Assembly (NCBI RefSeq): GCF_016820655.1
Contig: NZ_WSFT01000039.1
Span: 1-64,000 of the forward strand
From: Anaeromonas frigoriresistens
GTDB lineage: Bacteria > Bacillota > Clostridia > Tissierellales > SIT17
Direction: 5' to 3'
Length of the DNA: 64,000 nt
The stretch's first letter is position 1. Each line of letters starts with the position of its first letter. The notes under the pieces are model-generated. The model was not told the DNA's origin. It made no database searches and saw nothing but the letters and a program-made list of their open reading frames with translations. Shown piece by piece: positions 1 through 7,612 of this stretch. A program made the position numbers and the translations under genes.

Positions 1-18
1 AAAATCGGGGATTTAATT

Positions 19-876
19 ATGGATAAAAAAGACAAGTTATGTAAATTAGTATCAAAACTAAATGTATATGAACATTTTAGTGAGAATCGATTATTATATC
101 ATATTATTGGTGATTACATATTTGATGGAACTGCTATTGATTATTTTGGCTCTAATGAAACATTTAAAATTTCAAAAAAGCAACCTGGAGGAAGAGACTA
201 TATACTGATAGGTTTTGAAGAAAGTGAAAAAGTATTTAACTTTAGCGACAACTTATTGTGTAGTAGCAATAATTATAAGGTTAAAAATATTAGATTTAAT
301 AGTTTTGGAGACGGTAATGGAAATAGAAAGGATCTTTATAGGTTCTTTAGGCAAGTCTATGCAAATTTAAAAAGTGTTACTGGTAATGAAAGATTAAACC
401 TTAGTTATATAAAGTTATTAGAGCAGCAAAATCAAGTATTAGCAGAGGATTGCTCAATATTAATAAAACGATTGCTAAATGAGGATGTTCATGTCAACGA
501 GTTATCCGAAATAGAAAAGAAAAGATTTTATTTTTTAAAAGAATTGGGGTATCTCAAAGAAGATAACAAATCAGAAATTTACTTTAATGTACCCGTTTTT
601 TATAATAATGATATTAATATTTTAAAAGAGATTTCTAAATATATATTATTTATAATTGAAGATGAAGTCTATAGTATATTTAAAGAGCTTAACAATGATT
701 TTAAAGATTTGTCAGCGATAAAACATGAAGTAGATATAAAAGAGGTAGCAAATGAACTATGGCATCAAGTGTTTGGGAATATAAATGAGTATCTAGTAGG
801 AAGAGGTTTTTTTGAAAAACCTAATTACATAGATGGACAAGGTAGATTTTTTCAAAGCATATACATAGAAGAATAA
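19..876 (+). CDS. hypothetical protein, 285 aa
   Basis: I do not recognise this family. The product is soluble-looking, with no signal peptide or membrane segment, and is rich in Lys, Asn and Ile like its neighbours. The N-terminal 110 residues look like a mixed alpha/beta region. Residues about 115-165 are strongly helical (KLLEQQNQVLAEDCSILIKR), and the C-terminal part (about 195-260) is again helical. A GGGGAT Shine-Dalgarno lies just before the ATG. The gene stands alone, followed by a 158-bp gap holding a degenerate repeat, then convergent transporter genes. A function cannot be assigned; it may be cargo of the accessory-looking region at the left of the window. Confidence 0.7.
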   Translation: MDKKDKLCKLVSKLNVYEHFSENRLLYHIIGDYIFDGTAIDYFGSNETFKISKKQPGGRDYILIGFEESEKVFNFSDNLLCSSNNYKVKNIRFNSFGDGNGNRKDLYRFFRQVYANLKSVTGNERLNLSYIKLLEQQNQVLAEDCSILIKRLLNEDVHVNELSEIEKKRFYFLKELGYLKEDNKSEIYFNVPVFYNNDINILKEISKYILFIIEDEVYSIFKELNNDFKDLSAIKHEVDIKEVANELWHQVFGNINEYLVGRGFFEKPNYIDGQGRFFQSIYIEE

Positions 877-942
877 CGAGAATAACCACTACAGTTAAGA
901 TAAAATGAGCAGACATCTCTTCACTGGGTGCGGAGCACTACC

Positions 943-986
943 TATGAAGAAAGGCTCTGAGGGTCCGGATCAGAGACATTGCTACT
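943..986. repeat. degenerate intergenic repeat, copy 1
   Basis: The stretch beginning TATGAAGAAAGGCTCT and containing TCAGAGAC resembles the stretch at 5567-5607, which begins TATGAAGAAAAGCTCT and also contains TCAGAGAC; one gap is needed to align them. CTCTGA and TCAGAG inside this copy can pair as a small hairpin. The stretch is more GC-rich than its surroundings. The two copies flank the group of single-gene modules between about 1,000 and 5,560. Nothing else is seen in the 877-1034 gap. Confidence 0.4.
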
Positions 987-1034
987 CCAAAACCTTATAT
1001 GAAATAAAATCAAAAGCTTTTAAAATCTAAGTAT

Positions 1035-1499
1035 TTAGGGTAAATCAAGTAATTGATTTTGATCTTTTTGGCTTTTATCAATATATGAATTATATAAAAG
1101 TCCAGAAACGATAAATAATCCTCCAATGATTTTCCATTTCGAAACTAAATGACCTGTAAAATAGTCTATAATTGATGCGGCTAAAAGTTGTCCAATAAAA
1201 ATGAGTAGAGTTGAATAAATAGTTGGAATTTTAGGTATTATAGTATTTGTTGTAGCCACTACTAAAACTCCAATTGCTCCACCTAAATAAGCCCAAAATG
1301 GAACGGTAGATAAATTATTAAATGAGAAATCCATAGAATTATTAGTTGTTAATAGAGCTAAACTAATGAATGATAAACCTACAATAAAGTTTATAAAGGT
1401 ACCTTGGAACACACCTATTCTCTTGGCTAATCCTGAATTAAGTATCATGGATAAAATAACTAAACCACCAGTTATAAATGCAAGTATAATATATATCAT
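1035..1499 (-). CDS. DMT-superfamily transporter, YdcZ/DUF606 family (downstream subunit)
   Basis: Small integral membrane protein of 154 aa with about five hydrophobic segments, the usual size for the YdcZ (DUF606) half-size branch of the drug/metabolite transporter superfamily. The SGLAKRIGVFQGTFINFIVG motif near residue 22 and the glycine-rich GGAIGVLVVAT segment near residue 73 are typical of that family. Its ATG lies 4 bp downstream of the stop of another gene of the same family (1504-1929), and the AGGAGG that would start it overlaps that stop, so the two are almost certainly translationally coupled. Such pairs are thought to act as heteromeric transporters. The substrate is unknown. 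The Crp/Fnr gene on the other side of the shared promoter region is the likely regulator. Confidence 0.85.
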   Translation of the reverse strand: MIYIILAFITGGLVILSMILNSGLAKRIGVFQGTFINFIVGLSFISLALLTTNNSMDFSFNNLSTVPFWAYLGGAIGVLVVATTNTIIPKIPTIYSTLLIFIGQLLAASIIDYFTGHLVSKWKIIGGLFIVSGLLYNSYIDKSQKDQNQLLDLP

Positions 1500-1503
1500 A
1501 ATT

Positions 1504-1929
1504 TTAACCTCCTATTATCATTATAAATATTCCTATAAATATCAAAATAAATCCTGTTGTCTTTTTCTTATTAAATGTATGTTTAGACATTCCTAGTAGT
1601 CCAAAATGATCTATAATTACTGCTGTAATTGATTGACCGAATAGGCCCAGAGACAATGTTAGTGATACACCTAAATTATTGAAGGATATATTATTGAAAA
1701 ATATCATAATCACACCAATGGCTCCACCACTAAAAAAATAAATAGGGATATCCTTTTTCAAGTTAATTCTTTTATTTTTTATTATTAGAATTAAGCTTAT
1801 AGCTATAAGTCCTATTATATGGATCATTAATATTGATACATAATCTCCTGTTTTTTTAGCTAATATACCATTAAATGTGACCATAAGTGCAATTAATATT
1901 CCTATAAAAGAAGCTGATAATTTATACAT
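1504..1929 (-). CDS. DMT-superfamily transporter, YdcZ/DUF606 family (upstream subunit)
   Basis: First gene of the divergent pair; 141 aa from the ATG at 1929, which has a GGAGGAC Shine-Dalgarno just upstream. An in-frame extension up to 2139 exists but overlaps the palindromic operator and the Crp/Fnr start, so the shorter form is chosen. It has four to five hydrophobic segments with FNGILAKKTGDYVSILMIH and SGGAIGVIMIFFNN, matching the motifs of its downstream partner. The two are paralogues arranged head to tail. Function is inferred as transport of a small organic solute; the sequence does not show which. Confidence 0.83.
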   Translation of the reverse strand: MYKLSASFIGILIALMVTFNGILAKKTGDYVSILMIHIIGLIAISLILIIKNKRINLKKDIPIYFFSGGAIGVIMIFFNNISFNNLGVSLTLSLGLFGQSITAVIIDHFGLLGMSKHTFNKKKTTGFILIFIGIFIMIIGG

Positions 1930-1992
1930 AAAAGTCCTCCATTCTCCAATTTGTTTTATTGCAAAACTAATAGTATCATATAAGTACTTGAG

Positions 1993-2018
1993 ATAAATAT
2001 GACAAATGTCATATTTAT
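1993..2018. promoter_or_regulatory. perfect palindrome, Crp/Fnr-type operator
   Basis: Two perfect 12-bp arms (ATAAATATGACA and its complement) are separated by AA, centred at 2005.5 between the divergent transporter operon and the Crp/Fnr gene. Read as a Crp-family site it is TATGA-N6-TCATA. On the minus strand a possible -10 (GATACT, 1972-1977) would put its centre about 40 bp upstream of the start point, the usual position for a class II Crp/Fnr activator. Binding by the neighbouring regulator is inferred. Confidence 0.65.
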
Positions 2019-2054
2019 AAATGGTTTTTACTCTAAGTGGGAGGTGCAAGATAA

Positions 2055-2750
2055 ATGAAACAGATAACTGACCTAAATAAACTTGAATATTACATTGAAA
2101 AGTATAATATTCAAGATATTTTTGAAAAAGACATGACACCTAGTATGGAACTAATATTATTTGATAAAAATGAACACATTTGTAGAGAACAAGAAAGATT
2201 AGATTATTTTTATTTTTTAGTAGAAGGTAAAGCCAAAGTATATAAGTTGCTGGAAAATGGGAGATCACTTTTATTAACATTTTATAATCCATTGGTAGTG
2301 ATTGGCGATGTTGAATTTATTGATATTGATGTTGCTACTTCAAACGTACAAGCCTTAGAAAAAACCATATGTTTAGGTATTCCAATGAATGAATTAAGAA
2401 AAGAGATCACCAGTGATACAAAATTTTTGAAATATGTATGCAAAGTTTTAGGATATAAATTAGATAGGATTTCTAAGGTGAGTTCCATTAATCTTTTATA
2501 TTCTGTTGAAAATAGATTAGCTAGCTATTTGCTAGCTATTGCACCAAATGATAGTGCTAATACTAATATAGATGAATTTTTTACTTGTAAATTGACAGAA
2601 ATGGCAGAGTTGTTGGGAGTTAGTTATAGGCATTTATTAAGAACAATAAATACATTATGTGAAAAAAGAATTATAAAAAGAAATAAAGGATCAATAACAA
2701 TTCTAAATAGAGATTTATTAAAAGAATTAGCAGGAGATATATATGATTAA
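2055..2750 (+). CDS. Crp/Fnr-family transcriptional regulator (YeiL-like)
   Basis: A 231-aa regulator. The N-terminal cyclic-nucleotide-binding-like beta roll spans roughly residues 25-125 and includes FDKNEHICREQERLDYFYFL and the short glycine turn ENGRSLLLTFYNP. The C-terminal winged helix follows (LTEMAELLGVSYRHLLRTIN as the helix-turn-helix, about residues 178-197). I see no Fnr-type N-terminal cysteine cluster for an iron-sulfur centre. The gene is divergent from the YdcZ transporter pair and separated from it by a perfect palindrome, so local control of the transporter and of itself is likely. A related palindrome upstream of ndh2 (20018) may belong to the same or a related regulator. 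The signal is unknown. Confidence 0.85.
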   Translation: MKQITDLNKLEYYIEKYNIQDIFEKDMTPSMELILFDKNEHICREQERLDYFYFLVEGKAKVYKLLENGRSLLLTFYNPLVVIGDVEFIDIDVATSNVQALEKTICLGIPMNELRKEITSDTKFLKYVCKVLGYKLDRISKVSSINLLYSVENRLASYLLAIAPNDSANTNIDEFFTCKLTEMAELLGVSYRHLLRTINTLCEKRIIKRNKGSITILNRDLLKELAGDIYD

Positions 2751-2821
2751 TAAGCAGAAAGATACCTATATGTATTCTAGTAATATCTCGTCTTGCATAA
2801 ATTAAAATGGGAGGATACAAA

Positions 2822-3046
2822 TTGTTTATTTATGAAAAGAATATAGTTTGGGGATTACTATTTATCATTATTATTATAACTTTAACATTTACTTTATTTA
2901 AAATTATTAAGAATAACTCAAAACATTACCTATTAAGTGGTTATATAAATAAAATTGAAAGACAAAGGGACAATGAAAAGTTTTCAGAACCAACTATTAA
3001 ACAAGATGATGATTTTTATAGGGTTACGATTGAAATTAAAATATGA
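2822..3046 (+). CDS. small membrane protein, possibly frameshifted remnant
   Basis: A TTG at 2822 sits 7 bp after GGGAGG, which makes it a better start than the ATG at 2807 that overlaps the ribosome-binding site. The 74-aa product has one membrane segment (residues about 8-30) and a short charged tail. About where it stops, a second frame continues to 3185 with a plausible protein sequence (GCGVNDPDSPYIPKGYAKKY) and ends inside a terminator hairpin. One protein interrupted by a frameshift near 3040 would explain both frames. I do not recognise the family. This could also be simply a short intact gene. Confidence 0.4.
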   Translation: MFIYEKNIVWGLLFIIIIITLTFTLFKIIKNNSKHYLLSGYINKIERQRDNEKFSEPTIKQDDDFYRVTIEIKI

Positions 3047-3181
3047 ATATATGGGTGATGGATGTGGAGTTAATGATCCAGATTCACCCTATATACCAAA
3101 AGGATATGCAAAAAAGTATGGTACACCAATAGATTTTTTCGTAAAATTTATAATAAAAAAACAACCTAGTAATATATTAAT

Positions 3182-3211
3182 CTGATATCTAGTTAAAGAT
3201 ATCAGATTTTT
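3182..3211 (+). terminator. intrinsic terminator
   Basis: CTGATATCT pairs perfectly with AGATATCAG across a 6-nt loop and is followed by ATTTTTTG. It overlaps the stop of the second frame of the preceding small gene. Confidence 0.8.
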
Positions 3212-3215
3212 TGTA

Positions 3216-3529
3216 AAAAAAGGATTTTAGTGAAATATATAGAATTAAAATATTAAAGGATAACTTAATCAGAGATAATTATATATTACCGAAACAGAGT
3301 TCGGGAATACCTATATGTAGTAATGAAATATGAACTATAGGATTGGGAATATATTGTTAGGTAAAATTGACTCATTCATTTCGGAGCATTTCTTTTGGGT
3401 GAAAAATATAAAAAAGATGAAGATATTATAAAGGTTATATATAACTATTATTAAAGTGCAAAATTGTGCATAAAAAGATACGAGTTAATATTTTATTAAT
3501 GTTAATCTTTAATTGAAGGAGGGAGTAAT
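3216..3529. other. intergenic stretch with a repeat half-site
   Basis: I see no gene in these 314 bases. They hold a small CCGAA/TTCGG hairpin near 3291-3306, the GTTAGGT-containing repeat at 3356-3401, and the AT-rich region that should contain the promoter of the AraC gene. A GAAGGAGGGAG ribosome-binding site ends the stretch. Confidence 0.6.
3356..3401 (+). repeat. GTTAGGTAA direct repeat, copy A
   Basis: Begins GTTAGGTAAAATTGACT and continues through CGGAGCATTTCTTTTGGG. It aligns with 4642-4687 (GTTAGGTAACATTGACT ... GGAGTATTGCTTTGGG) at about three quarters identity by eye. The pair brackets a 1,286-bp unit carrying only the AraC-family gene and an attC-like structure. Confidence 0.5.
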
Positions 3530-4423
3530 ATGGATTGGCTTTCAAAGATGAACTCAGCAATTGATTATATTGAAAATAACTTAATCTACGAAATTGATTT
3601 CAATAAAGTTGCTCAAAAAGCCTGCTGTTCATCATATAATTTCCAACGTATGTTTTCATTTATAACAGACACTACTCTAGCTGAATATATTAGACGAAGA
3701 AGATTGACACAAGCAGCGTTGGAATTACAAAACACAAATTTAAGAGTTATTGATATATCTACAAAATACGGATATAACTCAGCTACATCATTTGCAAGGG
3801 CATTCACGACACTTCATGGATTAACGCCAACTGAAGCAAGAAAACCAGGAGTACAGTTGAAGGCTTATCCTAAAATCTCCTTTCAAATTTCAATTAAAGG
3901 AGAGAAAGAGATGGATTACAGAATTGAAACAAAAGAGGCTTTCGATATTTTTGGTATCGAAACAATCGCATCATTAACAGGAGAAGAAGGTTATTTAAGT
4001 CCAGCAGAGCTATGGCAGAAATGTCACCAAAACGGAGAATATGAACGCTTACATGAAAATTCAGGTGATTTACCAGATTTTATTACTCAAAATTTATGCA
4101 GAATTCATGGAGTAGAAAATTATTGTAAGACGGAAAAGAATACTTTCTCGTATATGCTTTGCTCATTTGTATCAGAAAGTAGTAATACCAACGGCTATAA
4201 AGTAGTGAATATCCCTGCACAGACTTATGCAATATTTCCTTCAGAAAAGTTCAAGTGGGATGATGATTTTTATTCTATATTATCTAATTTACAGAAAAGA
4301 TTTTATACTGAATGGTTGCCAACTGCAAATTATGAAAGAGCAGAAGGTGCTAATTTTGAAATTTACGGTGGGACACCAGAATGTGGATATATAGAGTTGT
4401 GGTATCCAATTGTGAAGAAATAA
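3530..4423 (+). CDS. AraC-family regulator with GyrI-like effector domain
   Basis: A 297-aa protein. The N-terminal double helix-turn-helix spans about residues 8-105 (CCSSYNFQRMFSFITDTTLAEYI, then ISTKYGYNSATSFARAFTTL and the HGLTPTEARK signature). The GyrI/AraC-effector-binding-like domain runs from about residue 125 to the end (MDYRIETKEAFDIFGIETIA, GYKVVNIPAQTYAIFP, GYIELWYPI). In this order the family usually senses small hydrophobic or drug-like ligands, but the ligand here is not predictable. There is a GGAGGGAG ribosome-binding site before the ATG. No obvious target is adjacent. It is the only gene between two GTTAGGT direct repeats, suggesting a mobile cassette-like unit. Confidence 0.88.
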   Translation: MDWLSKMNSAIDYIENNLIYEIDFNKVAQKACCSSYNFQRMFSFITDTTLAEYIRRRRLTQAALELQNTNLRVIDISTKYGYNSATSFARAFTTLHGLTPTEARKPGVQLKAYPKISFQISIKGEKEMDYRIETKEAFDIFGIETIASLTGEEGYLSPAELWQKCHQNGEYERLHENSGDLPDFITQNLCRIHGVENYCKTEKNTFSYMLCSFVSESSNTNGYKVVNIPAQTYAIFPSEKFKWDDDFYSILSNLQKRFYTEWLPTANYERAEGANFEIYGGTPECGYIELWYPIVKK

Positions 4424-4484
4424 TTCAATAATAGCTAGGCAAAGGTAATTTGAGTTATACTTTAGTGCTGAATGAGTCAACATC

Positions 4485-4648
4485 ATCTAACAAAATGTTT
4501 GCGCAAGAGGTTACTAGGGCGTGTTTTGGTAGCATTCACGCCCACACCTTCTTGCTAACCGAGTCGTTGTATTAGGCGTTCACAGTCTCACAGCCATGAA
4601 CGATTTCCATGTAAAGATCGAAGGCATCGCAAATATGAAACGTTAGGT
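4485..4648 (+). other. attC-like folded intergenic site
   Basis: ATCTAAC (4485-4491, fits RYYYAAC) and GTTAGGT (4642-4648, fits GTTRRRY) are outer complementary boxes. TTTGCG (4498-4503) and CGCAAA (4628-4633) form an inner pair, the nested R/L box order of integron attC sites. Two further hairpins lie inside: GGGCGTG/CACGCCC (4517-4543) and CGTTCA/TGAACG (4577-4602). The stretch is clearly more GC-rich than its surroundings. It is long for an attC site and no integrase is in the window, so the resemblance may be structural only. Confidence 0.4.
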
Positions 4649-4687
4649 AACATTGACTTACTCATTATGGAGTATTGCTTTGGGTTC
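4642..4687 (+). repeat. GTTAGGTAA direct repeat, copy B
   Basis: Second copy of the repeat at 3356-3401. It starts inside the right box of the attC-like structure and ends 23 bp before the start codon of the following kinase gene. Confidence 0.5.
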
Positions 4688-4710
4688 TTAAAAAGAATGG
4701 GGGAAAATAC

Positions 4711-5559
4711 ATGGCAACACAATTGATATTAATAGAAGGTTTACCAGGTTCGGGTAAATCAACAATAGCTAAGATAACAGATGAAATATTAAATGACCTA
4801 GGAATAGAACACCAGACTTTTAGGGAAGGGAATTTAAACCACCCTGCGGATTATGAAGGTATGGCTTGCATGACATATAAAGAATTTAATGAACTTAGAA
4901 GTAAATTTAAGAAACATTTGGATTTTATTGACCAATATATGGTACAAAAAGAAAATAATTATTTTTTAGCATATGATAAAATAAAAAAAGAAATAGGTAG
5001 TAAATTCCCAAATGAACTACTTAATAAGATAATAGAATATGATATATATGAAATAACATTAGATAGACATATACAATTGATTTTAGAAAGATGGACGAGC
5101 TTTGTGGAGAGTGCTTTAAAAGATAAAAATGTGTATATTTTCGAGTGTTGTTTTATTCAAAATCCAATAACAGTTAGTTTGTTACGAGACAATAGTCCAA
5201 AGGAAATAACTATAAACTATATACAAAAACTAAAAAGGATTATAGAACCATTAAACCCCGTTTTAATATATGTTAATCAGAATAATATAGAGAAGGCATT
5301 TAGAAAAGTTGTTGAAGAAAGACCTGCCTCATGGTCAGATGGATTTATGTATTATTATACAAAGAGAGGATTTGGAAAAGAGAATAATATGCAAGGGTTA
5401 GAAGGAACTATTGAAGTACTTAAATCAAGAAAGACATTAGAATTAGAACTTTTAGATGCATTAGATATGGATCATATAAAATTAGATAATTCTTCATATG
5501 ATTACAATAAAATAAAGAAAGAAATTGTTAGAAATATTGATAACTTCTTAAAGAACTAG
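4711..5559 (+). CDS. P-loop NTPase / kinase-like protein
   Basis: The ATG at 4711 is preceded by GGGGG and gives 282 aa; an upstream in-frame TTG lies inside the repeat and is unlikely. The Walker A motif GLPGSGKST is at residues about 10-18, followed by an alpha/beta region with VYIFECCFIQNP near residue 140 in a Walker B-like position, and an Arg-rich lid (FRKVVEERPASWSDGF) near residue 197. This is the architecture of small nucleoside-monophosphate-kinase-like AAA_33 proteins, several of which phosphorylate small molecules or antibiotics. The substrate is unknown. The gene is isolated, flanked by repeats on both sides, and typical of the accessory modules here. Confidence 0.75.
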   Translation: MATQLILIEGLPGSGKSTIAKITDEILNDLGIEHQTFREGNLNHPADYEGMACMTYKEFNELRSKFKKHLDFIDQYMVQKENNYFLAYDKIKKEIGSKFPNELLNKIIEYDIYEITLDRHIQLILERWTSFVESALKDKNVYIFECCFIQNPITVSLLRDNSPKEITINYIQKLKRIIEPLNPVLIYVNQNNIEKAFRKVVEERPASWSDGFMYYYTKRGFGKENNMQGLEGTIEVLKSRKTLELELLDALDMDHIKLDNSSYDYNKIKKEIVRNIDNFLKN

Positions 5560-5566
5560 GATTGGA

Positions 5567-5607
5567 TATGAAGAAAAGCTCTAAAGTTCAGTTCAGAGAC
5601 GTTCTAA
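5567..5607. repeat. degenerate intergenic repeat, copy 2
   Basis: TATGAAGAAAAGCTCT followed by TCAGAGAC matches the repeat at 943-986. It lies directly after the kinase stop codon. The rest of the gap up to 5688 holds no gene. Confidence 0.4.
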
Positions 5608-5688
5608 AATCTAGAAAGGTTACATGCCATCACCATCACAATATTATAGTGGCAGTTGGGGCAAGAAAAATGAGGAGGGGGAGTTAAA

Positions 5689-6198
5689 TTGTACGTTAAA
5701 CAATTATCTGAAAGCGAGGAGAAAGCGCGAGACAAAAGATTTGAGAAAATAAAAGAATTGCAAGAGAAAGGCATATGCTTCGGATGTTATAACTTTAAAA
5801 CAGGAGATTTATTCCCTGATGATGGTTTAATTATCTATGAGGATGAAATGGTGAGGTGCCAATTTGAAAGATACCCAAGAGCAACTGGACAGACAATTAT
5901 TGTGGCAAGGGAACACTATGAAGATATTTCTGAAATGCCAATTGAATTAGGAATACATATATTAAAAATATCAGATGCAATAATTAAACTTCATAAAGAA
6001 ATTTTAGGTGCGGAAAAAGTATATATGTGTACCATATGTGATGGTAAGAGAAACCATTTGCATTTTCAACTTTTCCCTAGATTAAAAGGGGAACCCATAG
6101 GCTATGGAAATTTTGTTAGAGAAGAAGGAATTATTATGGATTATCATAAAACAGCAGAACTTTACAAAAATAAATTAAAAGGAATTATGCTATATTGA
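5689..6198 (+). CDS. HIT-family protein
   Basis: A 169-aa histidine-triad protein starting at TTG 5689, 7 bp after GGAGGGGG. The signature RNHLHFQLFPR (His123, His125, Gln127) replaces the third histidine of the classical triad with glutamine, as in the GalT/ADP-sulfurylase-like branch. That suggests nucleotidyl transfer or phosphorylase-type chemistry rather than simple hydrolysis. GYAT-like contacts are represented by YPRATGQTIIVAREH (about residues 62-76). Four cysteines (Cys30, Cys33, Cys114, Cys117) form two CxxC pairs that could bind zinc. A ferredoxin-like metal site is not suggested. It probably begins a short operon with the next two genes. Confidence 0.85.
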   Translation: MYVKQLSESEEKARDKRFEKIKELQEKGICFGCYNFKTGDLFPDDGLIIYEDEMVRCQFERYPRATGQTIIVAREHYEDISEMPIELGIHILKISDAIIKLHKEILGAEKVYMCTICDGKRNHLHFQLFPRLKGEPIGYGNFVREEGIIMDYHKTAELYKNKLKGIMLY

Positions 6199-6206
6199 AG
6201 GTTTAA

Positions 6207-6863
6207 ATGAATTATGGGAGTGTTAATAAAATGGTTGAAAATAACCATGAATTTTCTGGAATATTAATTATATCTTTTTCAATATTAAGTAGTGTTTTAC
6301 TTCTTTTAATAAATATATTCAAATGGACATTAATAGATATATTTACAGTATTTTTATTTCCAATTATAGAATTAGGTGTTGGTGTTATATTCTTGGTGAT
6401 ATCTATTTTATCCATAATATATTTTGGGCTTAAGGCACATAAATTAAAATATAAAGCATTTATACCATTAGGTATTAATCTAGTCACATTCATTATAGTT
6501 CTTACTATTCCTTTTACTGGCATTATGCTGTATTTTGATTTTAAATTAAATATTGATGAAAGAGAAGAAATAGTTTCAATGGTCAAATCTGGAGAATTAA
6601 AGGCAAATGTTTATCATAATGATAGCTTAATCAAACTTCCTGAAGAATATGAACATCTATCAAAAGGTGGAGGAGAAATAGTAGTTGAAAGAGATAAAGG
6701 TAGACTTAAAGTTTTCTTCTATACATACAGAGGTGTATTAGATAATTTTTCAGGGTTTGCTTATATTTCAGATAATAGTGAATTATCATCAGATCATTTT
6801 AATGGAGATTTTAAAGAAATAAAAAAGAAAAAAGAACATTGGTATTGGGGGGCATCTAAATAA
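6207..6863 (+). CDS. membrane protein of unknown function
   Basis: A 218-aa protein with three hydrophobic segments in the first 115 residues (about 17-35, 48-70 and 82-105). A soluble basic C-terminal region of about 100 residues follows, which may lie outside or inside the cell. The start is uncertain: ATG 6207 follows GAAGG, and ATG 6231 follows GGGAG. I do not recognise the family. The start is 8 bp after the HIT gene, and its TAA shares an A with the ATG of the GrpB gene, so the three genes are probably one transcript with coupled translation. Confidence 0.7.
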   Translation: MNYGSVNKMVENNHEFSGILIISFSILSSVLLLLINIFKWTLIDIFTVFLFPIIELGVGVIFLVISILSIIYFGLKAHKLKYKAFIPLGINLVTFIIVLTIPFTGIMLYFDFKLNIDEREEIVSMVKSGELKANVYHNDSLIKLPEEYEHLSKGGGEIVVERDKGRLKVFFYTYRGVLDNFSGFAYISDNSELSSDHFNGDFKEIKKKKEHWYWGASK

Positions 6864-7420
6864 TGAGAAAAATAGTAGTTGAACCATATAATCCTAAATG
6901 GAAAGAAGAATTTGATAAAGCTAAATCTTTTTATGAAAAATTACTTAAGGATATAAATGTGGAAATTGAACATGTGGGCAGTACATCAGTGGAAGGTCTA
7001 TGGGCTAAACCAATTTTAGATATCGATATTATTGTCCGAGATGAAGAAGATTCTAAGGAAACGATAAAATTACTTGAAAGTATTGGATATAATCATATAG
7101 GAAATTTAGGAGTAGAAGGAAGAGAGGCTTTAAGATATAATCCAGATAATCCTAATATAAATTGGATGGAACATCATTTATATGTTTGTATGAATGGTAG
7201 TGAAAACCTTATAAATCATCTATTATTGAGAGAACATTTGAGAAAGAATAAAGAATCAGTTAAATTATATGGAGAATTAAAGCAAGAATTAGCAGATAAA
7301 TATCCTAATGATATTGACTCGTACATTGATGGTAAAACTAAACTTATTACTACAATATTAGAATCAGAAGGAATGAAATTAGAAGAGTTGGAGAGAATTG
7401 AAAAGATAAACAGTAAATAG
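6863..7420 (+). CDS. GrpB family protein (UPF0157, nucleotidyltransferase fold)
   Basis: A 185-aa member of the GrpB/UPF0157 family. The opening VEPYNPKWKEEF, the EHVGSTSVEGLWAKPILDID segment near residue 36 and the MEHHLYVCMNGS motif near residue 108 are the family hallmarks. GST-x(9)-D-x-D resembles the active site of nucleotidyltransferases. No reaction is established for the family, though some members sit beside CoaE. Translation is coupled to the preceding membrane protein by a one-base overlap. Confidence 0.9.
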   Translation: MRKIVVEPYNPKWKEEFDKAKSFYEKLLKDINVEIEHVGSTSVEGLWAKPILDIDIIVRDEEDSKETIKLLESIGYNHIGNLGVEGREALRYNPDNPNINWMEHHLYVCMNGSENLINHLLLREHLRKNKESVKLYGELKQELADKYPNDIDSYIDGKTKLITTILESEGMKLEELERIEKINSK

Positions 7421-7460
7421 AATTTAAGTATTGAAGGGAATCTAATCTAATAGATAAGGG

Positions 7461-7490
7461 TCTACAGATGAATCATCTGTAGATTTTTTT
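7461..7490 (+). terminator. intrinsic terminator
   Basis: TCTACAGATG pairs perfectly with CATCTGTAGA across a 3-nt loop, followed by seven T. It ends the HIT-GrpB transcript. Confidence 0.92.
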
Positions 7491-7526
7491 ATGTATAAAA
7501 TTAATTCCGAGTATTTTTATCGGATA

Positions 7527-7568
7527 TTGATTATAATCACAGTATTATATTTATATTCCCCTTATAAT
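7527..7568 (+). promoter_or_regulatory. Fnr/HcpR-type palindrome and -10 box of the fprA operon
   Basis: TTGATTATAATCAC (7527-7540) contains a perfect 12-bp palindrome and resembles TTGAT-N4-ATCAA. A TATAAT box lies at 7563-7568 with no recognisable -35. A start point seven bases after the -10 puts the palindrome centre at about -41.5, the class II activator position. Control by an Fnr/HcpR-type activator is inferred. Confidence 0.65.
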
Positions 7569-7612
7569 GTAATTAACAGATAAAGAAAAAACATTTCAAG
7601 GAGGAATATATA

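Noticed and set aside
1035-2139. A 211-aa version of the upstream YdcZ protein starting at 2139
   Set aside because: The extension crosses the palindromic operator and the Crp/Fnr start and adds a sequence unlike the family; the ATG at 1929 has a good ribosome-binding site.
4485-4648. A true class 1-type integron cassette array
   Set aside because: No integrase, only one site with full nested boxes, unusual length, and the repeat homology continues past the crossover point; I keep it only as attC-like.
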